Shown: piece after piece, positions 24,910-34,289 of the stretch
Layout: each line of letters opens with the position of its first letter
How positions within the stretch are numbered: the stretch's first letter is position 1
From: a bacterium
Lineage (GTDB): Bacteria > Electryoneota > Electryoneia > Electryoneales > Electryoneaceae
NCBI GenBank assembly: GCA_019912845.1
Contig: JAIOHU010000059.1
Span: 1-42,074 of the forward strand
Direction of reading: 5' to 3'
Length of the DNA: 42,074 nucleotides
Made by a program: the position numbers and the translations under genes
The notes under the pieces: model-generated
Told to the model about the DNA's origin: nothing
Seen by the model: the letters and a program-made list of their open reading frames with translations, nothing else
The model's database searches: none

Positions 24910-24922
24910 CTTTTGGCAGGGA

Positions 24923-25570
24923 TTATTTCTTTTCTTCTTCAGCTTCCTGTGAGCCTTCACTCACTGGCTTTACATCAGAACCCGTCTCTTCCGATTCGCT
25001 CTCGTCCGCAGCTTCAACTTTCGGTTCTTCTGATTCAGGGGTCGCTTCAATAGTTTCGACCTTATCCTCAGTCTCAACTTCCACGGCTTCTGCTACTGGA
25101 GCGGTGGTGACTTCTTCTTCCCCTGTAGCAGTATGTCCGTCAGTCTCGGTTGCATCTGGTTTCTTACGCTTGGTAACTTTTTTCGGTTTTTTGCCTGTAT
25201 CATCTGCAGCAAATCCGACAAGTTCAAGAATCGCCATTGGGGCATTATCCCCTCTGCGATTGTCCATTCTGATGATGCGTGTGTAGCCACCTGGTCGATC
25301 GCGGAACTTCGGCCCGATCTCATCGAACAATTCTTTTACGACGATTTTATTGGTGATCTTACGAAGGACATGACGTCTAGCTGCCAAGTCCTCAGGACCA
25401 CGTCGCGCAAAGGTTATCAGCTTTTCAGCGTAAGTACGAGCTGCACGGGCTTTGGGAAGAGTGGTAATTATTTTTTTATGAGTAAAGAGGGCACTGGCTA
25501 AATTCGCCAGCATCGCCTTCCGATGACTCGCAGTACGATTCAGCCCTACATTATGCTTTCGATGACGCAC
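24923..25570 (-). CDS. rplQ: 50S ribosomal protein L17 with long acidic C-terminal extension
   Basis: 215 residues, against about 120 for most bacterial L17. Residues 1-122 are the standard protein ([58 protein letters not shown]). They are followed by a lysine-rich hinge (127-138) and an acidic tail rich in Glu, Val, Thr and Ser (139-215). Start is GTG at 25570 with GGAG upstream. L17 lines the peptide exit tunnel opening, so the tail would be exposed near the tunnel exit. Last gene of the alpha operon, 30 bases after rpoA, before the terminator. Confidence 0.95.
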   Translation of the reverse strand: MRHRKHNVGLNRTASHRKAMLANLASALFTHKKIITTLPKARAARTYAEKLITFARRGPEDLAARRHVLRKITNKIVVKELFDEIGPKFRDRPGGYTRIIRMDNRRGDNAPMAILELVGFAADDTGKKPKKVTKRKKPDATETDGHTATGEEEVTTAPVAEAVEVETEDKVETIEATPESEEPKVEAADESESEETGSDVKPVSEGSQEAEEEKK

Positions 25571-25600
25571 GATTCTACTCCCACTTCAGGCGTAATGCCA

Positions 25601-26602
25601 TTATTCCTCGGTTGTCAATTCACCGAGATATTTATCAACATCCATACCAAACTCCAACCCCTTGGCATGCAGGATTTCGTGGAGTTCATCGTATGACTTC
25701 TTACCGAAGTTCTTGAATTTAAGAATATCATCTTCTGTGTTACGCACCAGATCTGAGACGCTTCGGATATTCGCATCACGCAGGCAATTTGCACTACGTA
25801 CACTAAGTTCCAACGCCTTGACAGGTTGCAACAACAACTTACGGATTCTCAACTTCTCTTCATCAATTTCCTGGTCAAGCTCTTCTTCGCTGGCAACATC
25901 AAAGTTAATGAACAACTGAACATGATCACGTAAAATCCGTGCAGCCTGTGAAAGCGCATCATCAGGAGTAATACTGCCGTCAGTCCAGATTTCCAAGAGA
26001 AGTTTTTCGTAGTCAGTTCTTTGACCAACTCGAGTATTTTCCACCCGATAAGTAACATTTCGTACAGGCGTAAAAATTGCATCAATGGGAACAGTCCCGA
26101 TAGTCATATCTTCATCACGATTTTCATCAGCGGAGATGTAGCCGCGACCACGTTTAATGGTCAATTCGATCCGCATCTTTGCTTTATCATTCATCGTTGC
26201 GATATGATGGTCTGGATTTAGAACCTCAAAATCAGTGTTATTTGCCTGTAAATCTCCAGCGACAAACGCCCCTGGACCGGACAGGTTTAACACGACCTTT
26301 GCGGGACGCTTGTTCAACAACTTCAGACGGACTTCCTTCAGGTTCAGCACCATTTCAGCGACATCTTCCGCCACTCCCTCAATGGTGGTGAACTCATGCA
26401 AAACGGAAGGGTCTGCCTCGATTTTCACTGAAGAAATCGCCGCTCCCTGCAAACTGGCAAGAAGAACTCTGCGCAAGGAATTCCCTACGGTCACCCCAAA
26501 CCCTCGCTCTAAAGGATGTACGATGAACTTGCCGTAGGTTGCGCTGTACGATCCCTCGTCCAGCTCGATCATTTCGGGCATCTGGAATTTCAGTGTATTC
26601 AT
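25601..26602 (-). CDS. rpoA: DNA-directed RNA polymerase alpha subunit
   Basis: 333 residues, full length. N-terminal dimerisation domain (FIVHPLERGFGVTVGNSLRRVLLASLQG pattern, VEDVAEMVLNLK) and the C-terminal alphaCTD (ELSVRSANCLRDANI, KNFGKKSYDELHEIL), which contacts UP elements and activators, are both intact. It assembles the RNA polymerase core. It sits between rpsD (21 bases) and rplQ (30 bases) in canonical alpha-operon order. The acidic EELDQEIDEE linker between domains is normal for the family. Confidence 0.98.
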   Translation of the reverse strand: MNTLKFQMPEMIELDEGSYSATYGKFIVHPLERGFGVTVGNSLRRVLLASLQGAAISSVKIEADPSVLHEFTTIEGVAEDVAEMVLNLKEVRLKLLNKRPAKVVLNLSGPGAFVAGDLQANNTDFEVLNPDHHIATMNDKAKMRIELTIKRGRGYISADENRDEDMTIGTVPIDAIFTPVRNVTYRVENTRVGQRTDYEKLLLEIWTDGSITPDDALSQAARILRDHVQLFINFDVASEEELDQEIDEEKLRIRKLLLQPVKALELSVRSANCLRDANIRSVSDLVRNTEDDILKFKNFGKKSYDELHEILHAKGLEFGMDVDKYLGELTTEE

Positions 26603-26623
26603 GAGGAGCTATTCGCCTCCTTA

Positions 26624-27253
26624 TTACTTGGAATAAAGCTCGACAACAGCCTGTTCATTTACTTCGATCGGGATGTCAACACGAGCCGGGAAATCAGCAA
26701 GTGTACCGGTCAATTTAGCTTTGTCGAGTGTTAAGTATGGTACGAGTTTTCCTTCTTTCACTCGGCGCAAGCTGTCATGTACAACAGCCAGCTTCTTAGA
26801 ACCGTCACCGACACTGACGATATCGCCAGGTGTCATAATGAAGGAAGGGATGTCCACGATATTGCCATTTACCAGGAAATGACGGTGGCGTACCAATTGA
26901 CGTGCCGCTGCCAGACTCGGTGCAAACCCGATTCGGTAGACAACGGAATCAAGACGACGTTCCAGCATTGAAAGCAGGTTCTCGCCAGTAACACCCTTTT
27001 GTTGAGAAGCCTTTTCATAGTAGTTATGAAACTGCGCCTCAAGGGTACCATACAGACGGCGGATTTTCTGCTTCTCACGTAACTGAGTGCCGTATTCAGA
27101 ACGTTTACGACGGCGTCCCTGACCATGTTGTCCTGGAGGATACTGTTTCCTCTCGACAGAACACTTGGGGCCGTAGCAACGTTCACCCTTAAGATATAAT
27201 TTTGCGCCTTCTCGGCGACACAATTTACAGACTGGACCGGTATAACGAGCCAT
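26624..27253 (-). CDS. rpsD: 30S ribosomal protein S4, zinc-binding (C+) form
   Basis: 209 residues. The N-terminus has the Cys pairs CKLCRREG and CYGPKCS, the zinc-binding C+ variant, followed by the S4 RNA-binding domain (LERRLDSVVYRIGFAPSLAAARQLVRH, HFLVNGNIVDIPSF). S4 is a primary 16S rRNA binder and, in many bacteria, the translational repressor of the alpha operon. Start ATG at 27253; 37 bases after rpsK. Confidence 0.98.
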   Translation of the reverse strand: MARYTGPVCKLCRREGAKLYLKGERCYGPKCSVERKQYPPGQHGQGRRRKRSEYGTQLREKQKIRRLYGTLEAQFHNYYEKASQQKGVTGENLLSMLERRLDSVVYRIGFAPSLAAARQLVRHRHFLVNGNIVDIPSFIMTPGDIVSVGDGSKKLAVVHDSLRRVKEGKLVPYLTLDKAKLTGTLADFPARVDIPIEVNEQAVVELYSK

Positions 27254-27290
27254 ATGTGGATATCCTGATCGTTACTTCAAATTTTCTGAC

Positions 27291-27677
27291 TTAAACACGT
27301 CGACGTTTTTTCGGTCGGCAACCATTATGTGGAAGTGCGGTCACATCCTTGATCGTACTGATCTGCAAACCTGCAGCCTGTATCGCTCGAATCGCCGCTT
27401 CCCTACCGGCACCAGGACCTTTTACCATCACCTGCACCTTCCGCAACCCCAGGTCCATTGCCTGTTTTGCTGCGGTCTGCGCTGCTGTGGTTGCTGCATA
27501 AGGCGTGTTTTTACGGGACCCTTTGAACCCCACACGTCCAGCAGAGGACCACGTGATGACATTGCCATAATTATCGGTTAAAGAGATAATCGTATTGTTG
27601 AAGCTGGCTTTCACAAATGCGAAGCCATTGGCATCAACCTTCTCTTTCTTCTTTGCTCGCTTCTTTGGAGCCGCCAT
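27291..27677 (-). CDS. rpsK: 30S ribosomal protein S11
   Basis: 128 residues. Core motifs [33 protein letters not shown] and the C-terminal [19 protein letters not shown] are standard. It forms part of the 30S platform near the E-site. AAGGA precedes the ATG at 27677. Located between rpsM and rpsD as in most bacteria. Confidence 0.98.
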   Translation of the reverse strand: MAAPKKRAKKKEKVDANGFAFVKASFNNTIISLTDNYGNVITWSSAGRVGFKGSRKNTPYAATTAAQTAAKQAMDLGLRKVQVMVKGPGAGREAAIRAIQAAGLQISTIKDVTALPHNGCRPKKRRRV

Positions 27678-27698
27678 ACAATTTTTCCTTCCGAAACG

Positions 27699-28067
27699 CT
27701 ATTTCTTCTTCTTGATAGCGCCTTTCTTCTTACCCTTACGTGTTCTAGAATTATTCTTGGTATTCTGCCCACGTACAGGCAGATTCCGGCGGTGACGAAG
27801 CCCGCGATATGCGCCAATGTCCATAAGACGCTTGATATTCATCTGGACTTCTGTACGTAAGGGGCCTTCCACCTTGTACCTGGCGTTAATTTCCTCACGG
27901 ATAGCACGGACTTCCTGATCATTCAAACTTTGCAGTTTGCTCGCAGGATCAACTTTCACAGCATCACAAATTCGTTTCGCTGTAGAGCGTCCAATGCCAA
28001 ATATGTAGGTTAACGCAACGTCAGTACGTTTGTTTCGTGGAAGGTCCACTCCGGCAATTCGTGCCAT
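27699..28067 (-). CDS. rpsM: 30S ribosomal protein S13
   Basis: 122 residues. [14 protein letters not shown] at the start, the helix-two-turn-helix [15 protein letters not shown], and [20 protein letters not shown] before a lysine-rich tail are typical. S13 sits in the 30S head and contacts the P-site tRNA and the 50S subunit. Start is 3 bases after the rpmJ stop. Confidence 0.98.
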   Translation of the reverse strand: MARIAGVDLPRNKRTDVALTYIFGIGRSTAKRICDAVKVDPASKLQSLNDQEVRAIREEINARYKVEGPLRTEVQMNIKRLMDIGAYRGLRHRRNLPVRGQNTKNNSRTRKGKKKGAIKKKK

Positions 28068-28070
28068 GAC

Positions 28071-28184
28071 CTATCCCTGCCGCTGTTTATGCTTTGGATT
28101 CTTACATATTACCCGAATCACCCCTCGGCGACGGATAACCTTGCAATGTTCACACATTTTTCTCACAGACGAGCGAACTTTCAT
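28071..28184 (-). CDS. rpmJ: 50S ribosomal protein L36 (zinc-ribbon form)
   Basis: A short gene of 37 residues read from the ATG at 28184 to TAG at 28071-28073. The protein begins [20 protein letters not shown] and ends [11 protein letters not shown]. Cys11, Cys14, Cys27 and His32 form the zinc site of the C+ variant. AAGGAG lies 8 bases upstream. It occupies the canonical place between infA (66 bases) and rpsM (3 bases). Confidence 0.96.
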   Translation of the reverse strand: MKVRSSVRKMCEHCKVIRRRGVIRVICKNPKHKQRQG

Positions 28185-28250
28185 CTCGCCAGCTCCTTCC
28201 GCCAATTAGCGGTGTTCAGTTTCTATTTAAAACTGTTCACACAGTTTGAC

Positions 28251-28469
28251 TTACTTATATCGGTAAATAATACGCCCACGAGTTAAATCATAAGGACTGA
28301 GCTCGACTGTTACCTTATCTCCCGGAAGAATGCGAATATAATGCATTCTCATCTTCCCTGAAATATGAGCAAGTACCTCATGACCCCCCTCCAGTTCAAC
28401 TCGAAAGGAAGCGTTCGGCAATGTTTCGATAATCTTTCCATCCATCTTAATCGAAGCTTCTTTTGCCAC
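28251..28469 (-). CDS. infA: Translation initiation factor IF-1
   Basis: 72 residues, standard size: a single OB-fold (S1-like) with [39 protein letters not shown] and [18 protein letters not shown]-1 occupies the A site of the 30S subunit during initiation. It lies 13 bases after map and 66 bases before rpmJ in the usual order. Confidence 0.98.
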   Translation of the reverse strand: MAKEASIKMDGKIIETLPNASFRVELEGGHEVLAHISGKMRMHYIRILPGDKVTVELSPYDLTRGRIIYRYK

Positions 28470-28482
28470 TTTTACTCCATTT

Positions 28483-29250
28483 TTAGGGATCCAATGTCAA
28501 GACCCGGGCACCATCAGCAGTTACTGCTATCGTGTGTTCATAGTGAGCTGACGCTTTTCCATCGGCTGTTACTATCGTCCAACCATCGTTCAGCACTTTA
28601 ACCTGATACACACCCAGGTTGATCATCGGTTCTACTGCAATCACCATTCCTTCACGCAATCTCAACCCGCGATCCAGACGACCATAGTTAGGAACCTGAG
28701 GCTCCTCATGCAAGTCTTTGCCAATTCCGTGACCAACAAGCTCACGAACCACACTGAAACCCAATTGTTCCACATGTGTCTGAATGGTGTATCCAATATT
28801 TGAAAGAAATTGACCCGGTTTTATGATCTCGATTGCAAGATGCAAGGCATCCCAGGTCGCATCCATCAACTTTTTAATCTCAGGGCTAACGTTTCCTACA
28901 GCAAAAGTTCGAGCCGCATCGCCATACCAGCCATCGTGTAAAACACCAATATCAATGCTTACGATCTGACCATCATGAAGAGGTTTGTTGTTTGGAATCC
29001 CATGCACAACCTCCTCATCCACCGACATGCAACAGGCAGCAGGGAAATCTTTAACCCCTTTGGGTCCAGGAAAACCTTTAAATGCCGCTTTGGCACCATG
29101 ATCAAGGATATTCCGTTCCACTGCCTCATTTATCTCTGCGGTCGAAATCCCGGGTTTAACCATATCCCTTGCAATCGCAAGGCACTCTGCAACCAATCGC
29201 CCGGATACTTCCATACCATCAATATCCCTGGGGCTTTTCAGACTAATCAT
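28483..29250 (-). CDS. map: Methionine aminopeptidase, type I
   Basis: 255 residues, a pita-bread metalloprotease removing the initiator Met. The five metal ligands are in context: the two Asp residues in [19 protein letters not shown], His in [12 protein letters not shown], Glu in EPMIN and Glu in YEHTIAV. The substrate His is in VVHGIPN. It has no N-terminal zinc-finger extension. Situated between adk and infA within the ribosomal supercluster, a common arrangement. Confidence 0.97.
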   Translation of the reverse strand: MISLKSPRDIDGMEVSGRLVAECLAIARDMVKPGISTAEINEAVERNILDHGAKAAFKGFPGPKGVKDFPAACCMSVDEEVVHGIPNNKPLHDGQIVSIDIGVLHDGWYGDAARTFAVGNVSPEIKKLMDATWDALHLAIEIIKPGQFLSNIGYTIQTHVEQLGFSVVRELVGHGIGKDLHEEPQVPNYGRLDRGLRLREGMVIAVEPMINLGVYQVKVLNDGWTIVTADGKASAHYEHTIAVTADGARVLTLDP

Positions 29251-29282
29251 GGTAACCCGATGCTACAAGCATTTGAAATTGA

Positions 29283-29921
29283 CTATACAAATGCGACCGC
29301 GACCTTCTCTCGAACCTCATCTACTTTACCGTCACCCGGTACCTGAACCAGAATTCCAGCTTTCTGGTAATACTCTGAAAGTGGTTCAGTCTGTTTATGG
29401 TAAATCTGAAGACGATTCCGAATCACACTCTCCTGATCATCATCCCTGAGAATCAGTTTGGTACCGTCATCGTCACAAATTTCATCCCTTTCAGGTGGTG
29501 CGAACATCAGGTTGTATACCCTGCCACATGCAGGACAACTTCTTCTTGCACCTAACCTTTCTACTACTACTTCATCATCAACAACTAATTCCACAACTTT
29601 ATCAACCTGAAGGTTCAGCCTTTCCAGCAAGCTATCCAACCCTTCTGCCTGGGATACGGTTCTGGGAAAACCGTCAAAGATCACTGCCTTATCTCCCAAT
29701 TCCTGCATTCTTTCACCGATAAGACCTAAAATCACATCATCCGGTACAAGTTCCCCACGATCCATGTACCCTTTTGCACTCTTTCCCAGTTCAGTTCCCT
29801 CACGTACAGCTGCACGCAAAAGATCACCTGTAGAAAGCTGTACTGCACTCAATCTGTCCATCAAAAACTTCGCCTGGGTGCCTTTTCCGACACCCGGAGG
29901 GCCTAACAATATGATCTTCAT
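29283..29921 (-). CDS. adk: Adenylate kinase (zinc-LID type)
   Basis: 212 residues. The P-loop GPPGVGKGT is at 7-15; LSTGDLLRAAV and FDGFPRTVSQAEGL form the AMP site. The LID carries CPACGRVYN and, 17 residues later, CDDD, giving a Cys-Cys-Cys-Asp zinc site as in many long-form adenylate kinases. It interconverts AMP, ADP and ATP. It lies between secY and map. Confidence 0.98.
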   Translation of the reverse strand: MKIILLGPPGVGKGTQAKFLMDRLSAVQLSTGDLLRAAVREGTELGKSAKGYMDRGELVPDDVILGLIGERMQELGDKAVIFDGFPRTVSQAEGLDSLLERLNLQVDKVVELVVDDEVVVERLGARRSCPACGRVYNLMFAPPERDEICDDDGTKLILRDDDQESVIRNRLQIYHKQTEPLSEYYQKAGILVQVPGDGKVDEVREKVAVAFV

Positions 29922-29942
29922 CTCCCCCCCAGGAGTGTAAAG

Positions 29943-31271
29943 TTACATTCTCCGGCGTCCCTTCATCCGGCCTGATTTCATTAACCCATCATAGTGACGC
30001 ATCAACAGATGTGAGTCAATTTGTTGCAATGTGTCCAGCGCAACACCCACAACAATCAATAAACTGGTTCCACCATAGAAGGAAGATAAGTTAAAACTGA
30101 TCGAAGGGTCGGCTTTGCTTACCATCGTTGGCAGCAATGCAATCAACGCCAGGAATATTGACCCGGGCAATGTTATGCGCGTAAGGATATTATCCAGAAA
30201 CTCTGCGGTTTTCTTTCCTGGCTTCACACCTGGAATCATACCGCCATATTTTTTCAAGTTGTTTGCAACGTCAACTGGATTAAATGCTATAGCTGTGTAA
30301 AAATAGGTAAAGAACACAATCAATAAACCATAAAAGATCATGTAAACATAGCTGGTATAACTAAACGCTGAGTTTAACCAATCTTGAAATCCACCTGCAG
30401 GAACAAATGTCGCCACAGTCTGCGGGATAAACATGATAGTCTGCGCGAAGATAATCGGCATAACACCTGCAGTATTAACTCGCAGAGGAATATGCGTTGT
30501 CTGACCGCCATAGACTTTTCGTCCAACTACACGCTTGGTATACTGCACCGGGATTTTACGACTTCCCTGGGTAAGAGCAACCACTGCTGCAGTGGTCAAA
30601 ACCATGATCGCCAGCAACACGATTTCCATCATGATGGAACGAATGCCCTGTTGAAGGAGCTGAAATTCATCGAGAAAAGCGTACGGAAATCGTTCAATAA
30701 TTCCTACGAAAATGATCAAACTGATGCCGTTCCCAATTCCTCGTTCATCGATCTGCTCACCGAGCCACATGATGAACACTGTACCTGCAACCAGCGTGAT
30801 AATCGTAAGAAAATAGAAGCCAATACCTGGATGCATTACAACTGATTGCCCACCAATCTGGATATCCATTAAGAATGCAGAAACACCCAGGGCTTGTAGT
30901 GCAGAAATACCTACTGTCCCATAACGGGTGATTTGCGTAATCTTTTTCCTTCCCTCATCGCCTTGTTGTTGCAAACGATGGAAATAGGGAATCACTGACG
31001 CGAGCAACTGGATAATAATTGACGCTGAGATATAAGGCATAATCCCCAGCGCAAAAATTGTTGCACGGCTAAAGTTACCACCGGCGAACAAATCATATAA
31101 ACCAAACAGCGTGTTCGCACTCTGTTCAAAGAACTGTCCCAAAACCGCGGCATCAATCCCGGGAACCGGGATATGACCGCCAAGCCTGTAAACAACGAAG
31201 ATACTGAGCGTGAAGATGATCTTCCGTCGAAGCTCTGGGATTTTGAAGATGTTGCGTATCTTTTCCAGCAT
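29943..31271 (-). CDS. secY: Preprotein translocase subunit SecY
   Basis: 442 residues with about ten transmembrane helices. Start placed at the ATG 31271 (MLEKIRNIFKIPELRRKI), the usual N-terminus; a TTG 12 codons upstream is unlikely. Landmarks are YRLGGHIPVPGID (plug region), ALGIMPYISASIIIQLL, the cytoplasmic loop VGRKVYGGQTTHIPLRVN and the C-terminal QQIDSHLLMRHYDG. It forms the SecYEG channel in the inner membrane. It is preceded by a 94-base gap after rplO and followed by adk. Confidence 0.97.
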   Translation of the reverse strand: MLEKIRNIFKIPELRRKIIFTLSIFVVYRLGGHIPVPGIDAAVLGQFFEQSANTLFGLYDLFAGGNFSRATIFALGIMPYISASIIIQLLASVIPYFHRLQQQGDEGRKKITQITRYGTVGISALQALGVSAFLMDIQIGGQSVVMHPGIGFYFLTIITLVAGTVFIMWLGEQIDERGIGNGISLIIFVGIIERFPYAFLDEFQLLQQGIRSIMMEIVLLAIMVLTTAAVVALTQGSRKIPVQYTKRVVGRKVYGGQTTHIPLRVNTAGVMPIIFAQTIMFIPQTVATFVPAGGFQDWLNSAFSYTSYVYMIFYGLLIVFFTYFYTAIAFNPVDVANNLKKYGGMIPGVKPGKKTAEFLDNILTRITLPGSIFLALIALLPTMVSKADPSISFNLSSFYGGTSLLIVVGVALDTLQQIDSHLLMRHYDGLMKSGRMKGRRRM

Positions 31272-31365
31272 CTTGCGCCCGGATTCGCTGTACCCTGCTG
31301 GAATCAACCAGAGATACAGTCAGTGAATAGTTAAAGTTGCTAAAACTTTTTATTTCAAAGTTAAG

Positions 31366-31872
31366 TTACGCCTTTTCGCGTTCACTTCTCTTTTTGTATT
31401 TTCCGCGTTTCTTTGGTGCGGGAGGTGGAACGGTAACTGTTCCGCCGGCAGTTTCAATTTTTTCTCGTGCACCAGCACTTACAGCAGTCACTTCGACATT
31501 CAGCTTCTTTTCAACTTCTCCTACTCCGAGAAGTTTAACAGGACGATCAGCTCGTTTAATAAGTCCCTTTTCAGCGAGAATTTCCGGCGTGATTGCTACA
31601 ATCTCACCCAATCTTTCCAGATCACGTAGATTAATAGTCTGATATTCCTCACGAAATATGTTGAAAAAGCCACGTTTCGGTAGACGACGCTGTATAGGCA
31701 TCTGACCACCTTCAAACCAGGCACGCTTTTTTGAGCCGCTGCGTGAGTGCTGTCCTTTATGACCACGTCCAGCAGTGTGACCACCACGTCCGGCTGCAAC
31801 ACCACGACCACGTCGACGGTTATTGCGTACAGACCCTTCAGCGGGTTGAAGATTACTAAGATCTTTCGCCAT
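31366..31872 (-). CDS. rplO: 50S ribosomal protein L15
   Basis: 168 residues, slightly longer than the ~145 norm because of a basic C-terminal extension (KRGKYKKRSEREKA). The Gly/Arg-rich N-terminus (RRGRGVAAGRGGHTAGRGHKG) and KRGFFN..EYQTINL are typical. It is a late-assembly 23S rRNA binder. Ten bases downstream of rpmD. Confidence 0.97.
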   Translation of the reverse strand: MAKDLSNLQPAEGSVRNNRRRGRGVAAGRGGHTAGRGHKGQHSRSGSKKRAWFEGGQMPIQRRLPKRGFFNIFREEYQTINLRDLERLGEIVAITPEILAEKGLIKRADRPVKLLGVGEVEKKLNVEVTAVSAGAREKIETAGGTVTVPPPAPKKRGKYKKRSEREKA

Positions 31873-31882
31873 CGTCCGTCCC

Positions 31883-32074
31883 TTACGCCTCTACAGTCTC
31901 AGTTTCAACCAAGTGTACCACCTTTTTTATCATTCCACGAATGATTGGGGTATCCTTGTGAACCTTCGTCTGATGTAATTTTCTCAACCCAAGTGCAGCG
32001 ATAATTCGTTTTTGTTTTTCCTGACGACCTATCGCGCTGTTCTTGAGGGTAACTTTTATCTTGTTCTCACTCAT
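31883..32074 (-). CDS. rpmD: 50S ribosomal protein L30
   Basis: 63 residues: [40 protein letters not shown] and [12 protein letters not shown] are the whole small fold. Its ATG overlaps the rpsE stop by 4 bases (ATGA), showing translational coupling. Confidence 0.96.
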   Translation of the reverse strand: MSENKIKVTLKNSAIGRQEKQKRIIAALGLRKLHQTKVHKDTPIIRGMIKKVVHLVETETVEA

Positions 32075-32592
32075 GAGTCGAATACCTCCTGGAATCGTTT
32101 GCCACGCTTACGTGCAACATGCTCCAGGTTTTCCATATTCTCCAACCCATTGAAAGTTGCTTTCACCAGATTGTGCGGATTTCGACTTCCCAGGCATTTG
32201 GTGAGCACATCACGTACTCCAAGGGATTCCATAACTGCACGCACCGCACCTCCAGCGATAACTCCCGTACCGGGAGAAGCTGGTTTAATCACGACTCTGG
32301 CAGCACCGAACCGACCAATCATTGCATGTGGAAGTGTTTGCCCCAGCATAGGGAATGGTTTCATACTGCGCTTGGCAATATCAGTGCCCTTGGTAATCGC
32401 TTCCATCACTTCACGTGCTTTTCCAAGACCGAAGCCAACTTTACCATTGCCGTCACCAACAACGACAATTGCATTGAAGCTGAAATTACGACCACCTTTT
32501 ACCACTTTAGCGACACGGTTGATATGAACGACTCGTTCAATCAGACCTGAATCCATGTTGTGGCTGTCATCTTGCTTATCACGACGACTCAA
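32071..32592 (-). CDS. rpsE: 30S ribosomal protein S5
   Basis: 173 residues. The TTG at 32592 overlaps the rplR stop (TTGA), and GGGAGGG lies about 8 bases upstream; the internal ATG at 32556 has no ribosome site. The double-stranded RNA-binding N-domain ([21 protein letters not shown]) and the Gly-rich [11 protein letters not shown] and [21 protein letters not shown] regions are intact. S5 affects decoding fidelity. Confidence 0.97.
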   Translation of the reverse strand: MSRRDKQDDSHNMDSGLIERVVHINRVAKVVKGGRNFSFNAIVVVGDGNGKVGFGLGKAREVMEAITKGTDIAKRSMKPFPMLGQTLPHAMIGRFGAARVVIKPASPGTGVIAGGAVRAVMESLGVRDVLTKCLGSRNPHNLVKATFNGLENMENLEHVARKRGKRFQEVFDS

Positions 32593-33002
32593 AACTTCAG
32601 CCCTCCCTTTCTGGCACCCATTGCAACAGCTCTCACCCGACCATGAAATCGGAAACCATTTCGGTCAAATACGGCTGTTTCAATCCCTCTGTCTTTTGCT
32701 ATGGAAGCAATCATCTGCCCAACTCGATATGCTTTTTCAGTTCCCGTAGTGAGTGGCATTTCCACTTTCTTATCCTTAATGGATTTTTCATCACCAACCG
32801 GGAATATTTCATCAGTGAGTTTGGCATCAGTAAAGCTCGTGATGGTAACTCCATTTACATCATCATGCAAGCTCGCAGAGATATGTTTTAGCGAGCGGAA
32901 CACGGATAAACGTGGACGCTCTGCAGTACCAAACACTTTTTTGCGGATATGCATTTTCCGGCGCTGGCGCGCGGCATTCCTGAGTTTCGTCTTAATAGCC
33001 AT
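32589..33002 (-). CDS. rplR: 50S ribosomal protein L18
   Basis: 137 residues: [40 protein letters not shown] and [16 protein letters not shown] are standard. It binds 5S rRNA. Contains a slightly long insertion ([19 protein letters not shown]) in the middle. One base after rplF; overlaps rpsE by 4 bases. Confidence 0.97.
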   Translation of the reverse strand: MAIKTKLRNAARQRRKMHIRKKVFGTAERPRLSVFRSLKHISASLHDDVNGVTITSFTDAKLTDEIFPVGDEKSIKDKKVEMPLTTGTEKAYRVGQMIASIAKDRGIETAVFDRNGFRFHGRVRAVAMGARKGGLKF

Positions 33003-33003
33003 A

Positions 33004-33591
33004 TTACTTCTTCGCTGCCTTTCCGGCTTTCCTGCGGACCTGCTCGTTCAGATACCGGATGCCTTTGCCTTTGTAAGGTTCTGGTGGACGAATTCGACGT
33101 AAACGTGCTGCCACCTGACCAACCAACTGTTTGCTGGAACCTGAAACTCGAATCGCAAAGTTCTGATTTTCAGCTTGTTTGGTGATTCCATACTGTTCCC
33201 ATTGGGATTGAGACAGAACCTCAAACGTTACTCCAGGAGGGGCACCTAACCAGACTGGATGAGAATATCCCACTCGAATCAAGACACCACTTCCTTTTAA
33301 TTCTGCTGAATAACCAACACCTACGATGAGTACAGTTTTGCTAAAACCGTTGCTCACTCCTTCAACCATATTAGCAAGAAGAGATCGCGATAAACCATGC
33401 ATCGCACGATGCCGTTTATCATCGTTTCGTCGGTTGACAATAAGATTGCCATCATCAGTTTTGATCTCTACTTCCGGGACAAAAGTATGGTTTAATTCTC
33501 CGAGCGGCCCTGTCACTGAAACATGCTGCTCTTCAATGTTAACCTTTACTTTGTCTGGTATCGCGATCGGTAATTTCCCGATTCGGGACAT
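33004..33591 (-). CDS. rplF: 50S ribosomal protein L6
   Basis: 195 residues with two duplicated L6 folds: MSRIGKLPIAIPDKVKVNIE and GPLGELNHTF, then HGLSRSLLANMVEGVSNGF, and the C-terminal IRRIRPPEPYKGKGIRY signature. It supports the factor-binding region of the 50S subunit. Confidence 0.98.
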   Translation of the reverse strand: MSRIGKLPIAIPDKVKVNIEEQHVSVTGPLGELNHTFVPEVEIKTDDGNLIVNRRNDDKRHRAMHGLSRSLLANMVEGVSNGFSKTVLIVGVGYSAELKGSGVLIRVGYSHPVWLGAPPGVTFEVLSQSQWEQYGITKQAENQNFAIRVSGSSKQLVGQVAARLRRIRPPEPYKGKGIRYLNEQVRRKAGKAAKK

Positions 33592-33633
33592 CTTTCCCTC
33601 CGGGTACTAAGCCTGAATTCTTATATTCGGTTG

Positions 33634-34035
33634 TTACCAAACGTACAGCAGGACTTCCCCGCCGACATTTTCCTTTTTCGCACGTGATCCGGTCATGACA
33701 CCCTTCGGTGTACTGAGTACCGAAACACCTAACCCTGCACGGACACGTGGAATTGCATCTACTTTAACATAATTACGTAAACCAGGGGTACTTACTCGCT
33801 TCAACCCGGTAATAACTGAATCGCCATTACGAGCATACTTCAAAAATACACGAATAATGCCCTGTTTGTCATCTTCAATATTGATGTAATCCTGGATATA
33901 ACCTTCTTTAAACAGGATACGTGTAATATCTCTTTTTAACCTTGATGATGGAATGTCGACTCGGCGATGATTCGCATGAATGCCATTCCTGATCCGGGTC
34001 AAATAATCTGCAATAGGATCTGTAACTGCTGACAT
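33634..34035 (-). CDS. rpsH: 30S ribosomal protein S8
   Basis: 133 residues: DPIADYLTRIRNGIHANH at the start, KRDITRILFKEGYIQDY, and the C-terminal RVRAGLGVSVLSTPKGVMT typical of S8. It binds the central domain of 16S rRNA and in E. coli represses the spc operon. Confidence 0.98.
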   Translation of the reverse strand: MSAVTDPIADYLTRIRNGIHANHRRVDIPSSRLKRDITRILFKEGYIQDYINIEDDKQGIIRVFLKYARNGDSVITGLKRVSTPGLRNYVKVDAIPRVRAGLGVSVLSTPKGVMTGSRAKKENVGGEVLLYVW

Positions 34036-34086
34036 GGTCAGTTTCCTGCCTTTCGGACTTAACCAGACTTTATAATTTTTAAGCTT

Positions 34087-34272
34087 CTACCAACTTGACT
34101 TTGACACACCTGGAATCTGACCTAAAAGTGCCAGTTCCCTGAAACAAATACGACAAATTCCAAATTTTCGCAGGTAGGCACGCGGACGACCACAACGTGA
34201 ACAACGATTATAACCACGAACTTTGAACTTTGGGGTACGCTTCGATTTGGCGATCATTGACTTCTTGGCCAT
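34087..34272 (-). CDS. rpsN: 30S ribosomal protein S14, short zinc-binding form (type Z)
   Basis: 61 residues, the short S14 with two CxxC knuckles ([10 protein letters not shown] and CRICFRELA) binding zinc. The C-terminal IPGVSKSSW is canonical. It sits between rplE and rpsH. Confidence 0.97.
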   Translation of the reverse strand: MAKKSMIAKSKRTPKFKVRGYNRCSRCGRPRAYLRKFGICRICFRELALLGQIPGVSKSSW

Positions 34273-34289
34273 GGTATCTCCTTACCCGA

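Noticed and set aside
32012..32527. Long plus-strand open frames antisense to ribosomal protein genes (also 34877-35338 and 36657-37043)
   Set aside because: They are mirror frames of strongly conserved genes, with no ribosome sites or sensible products.
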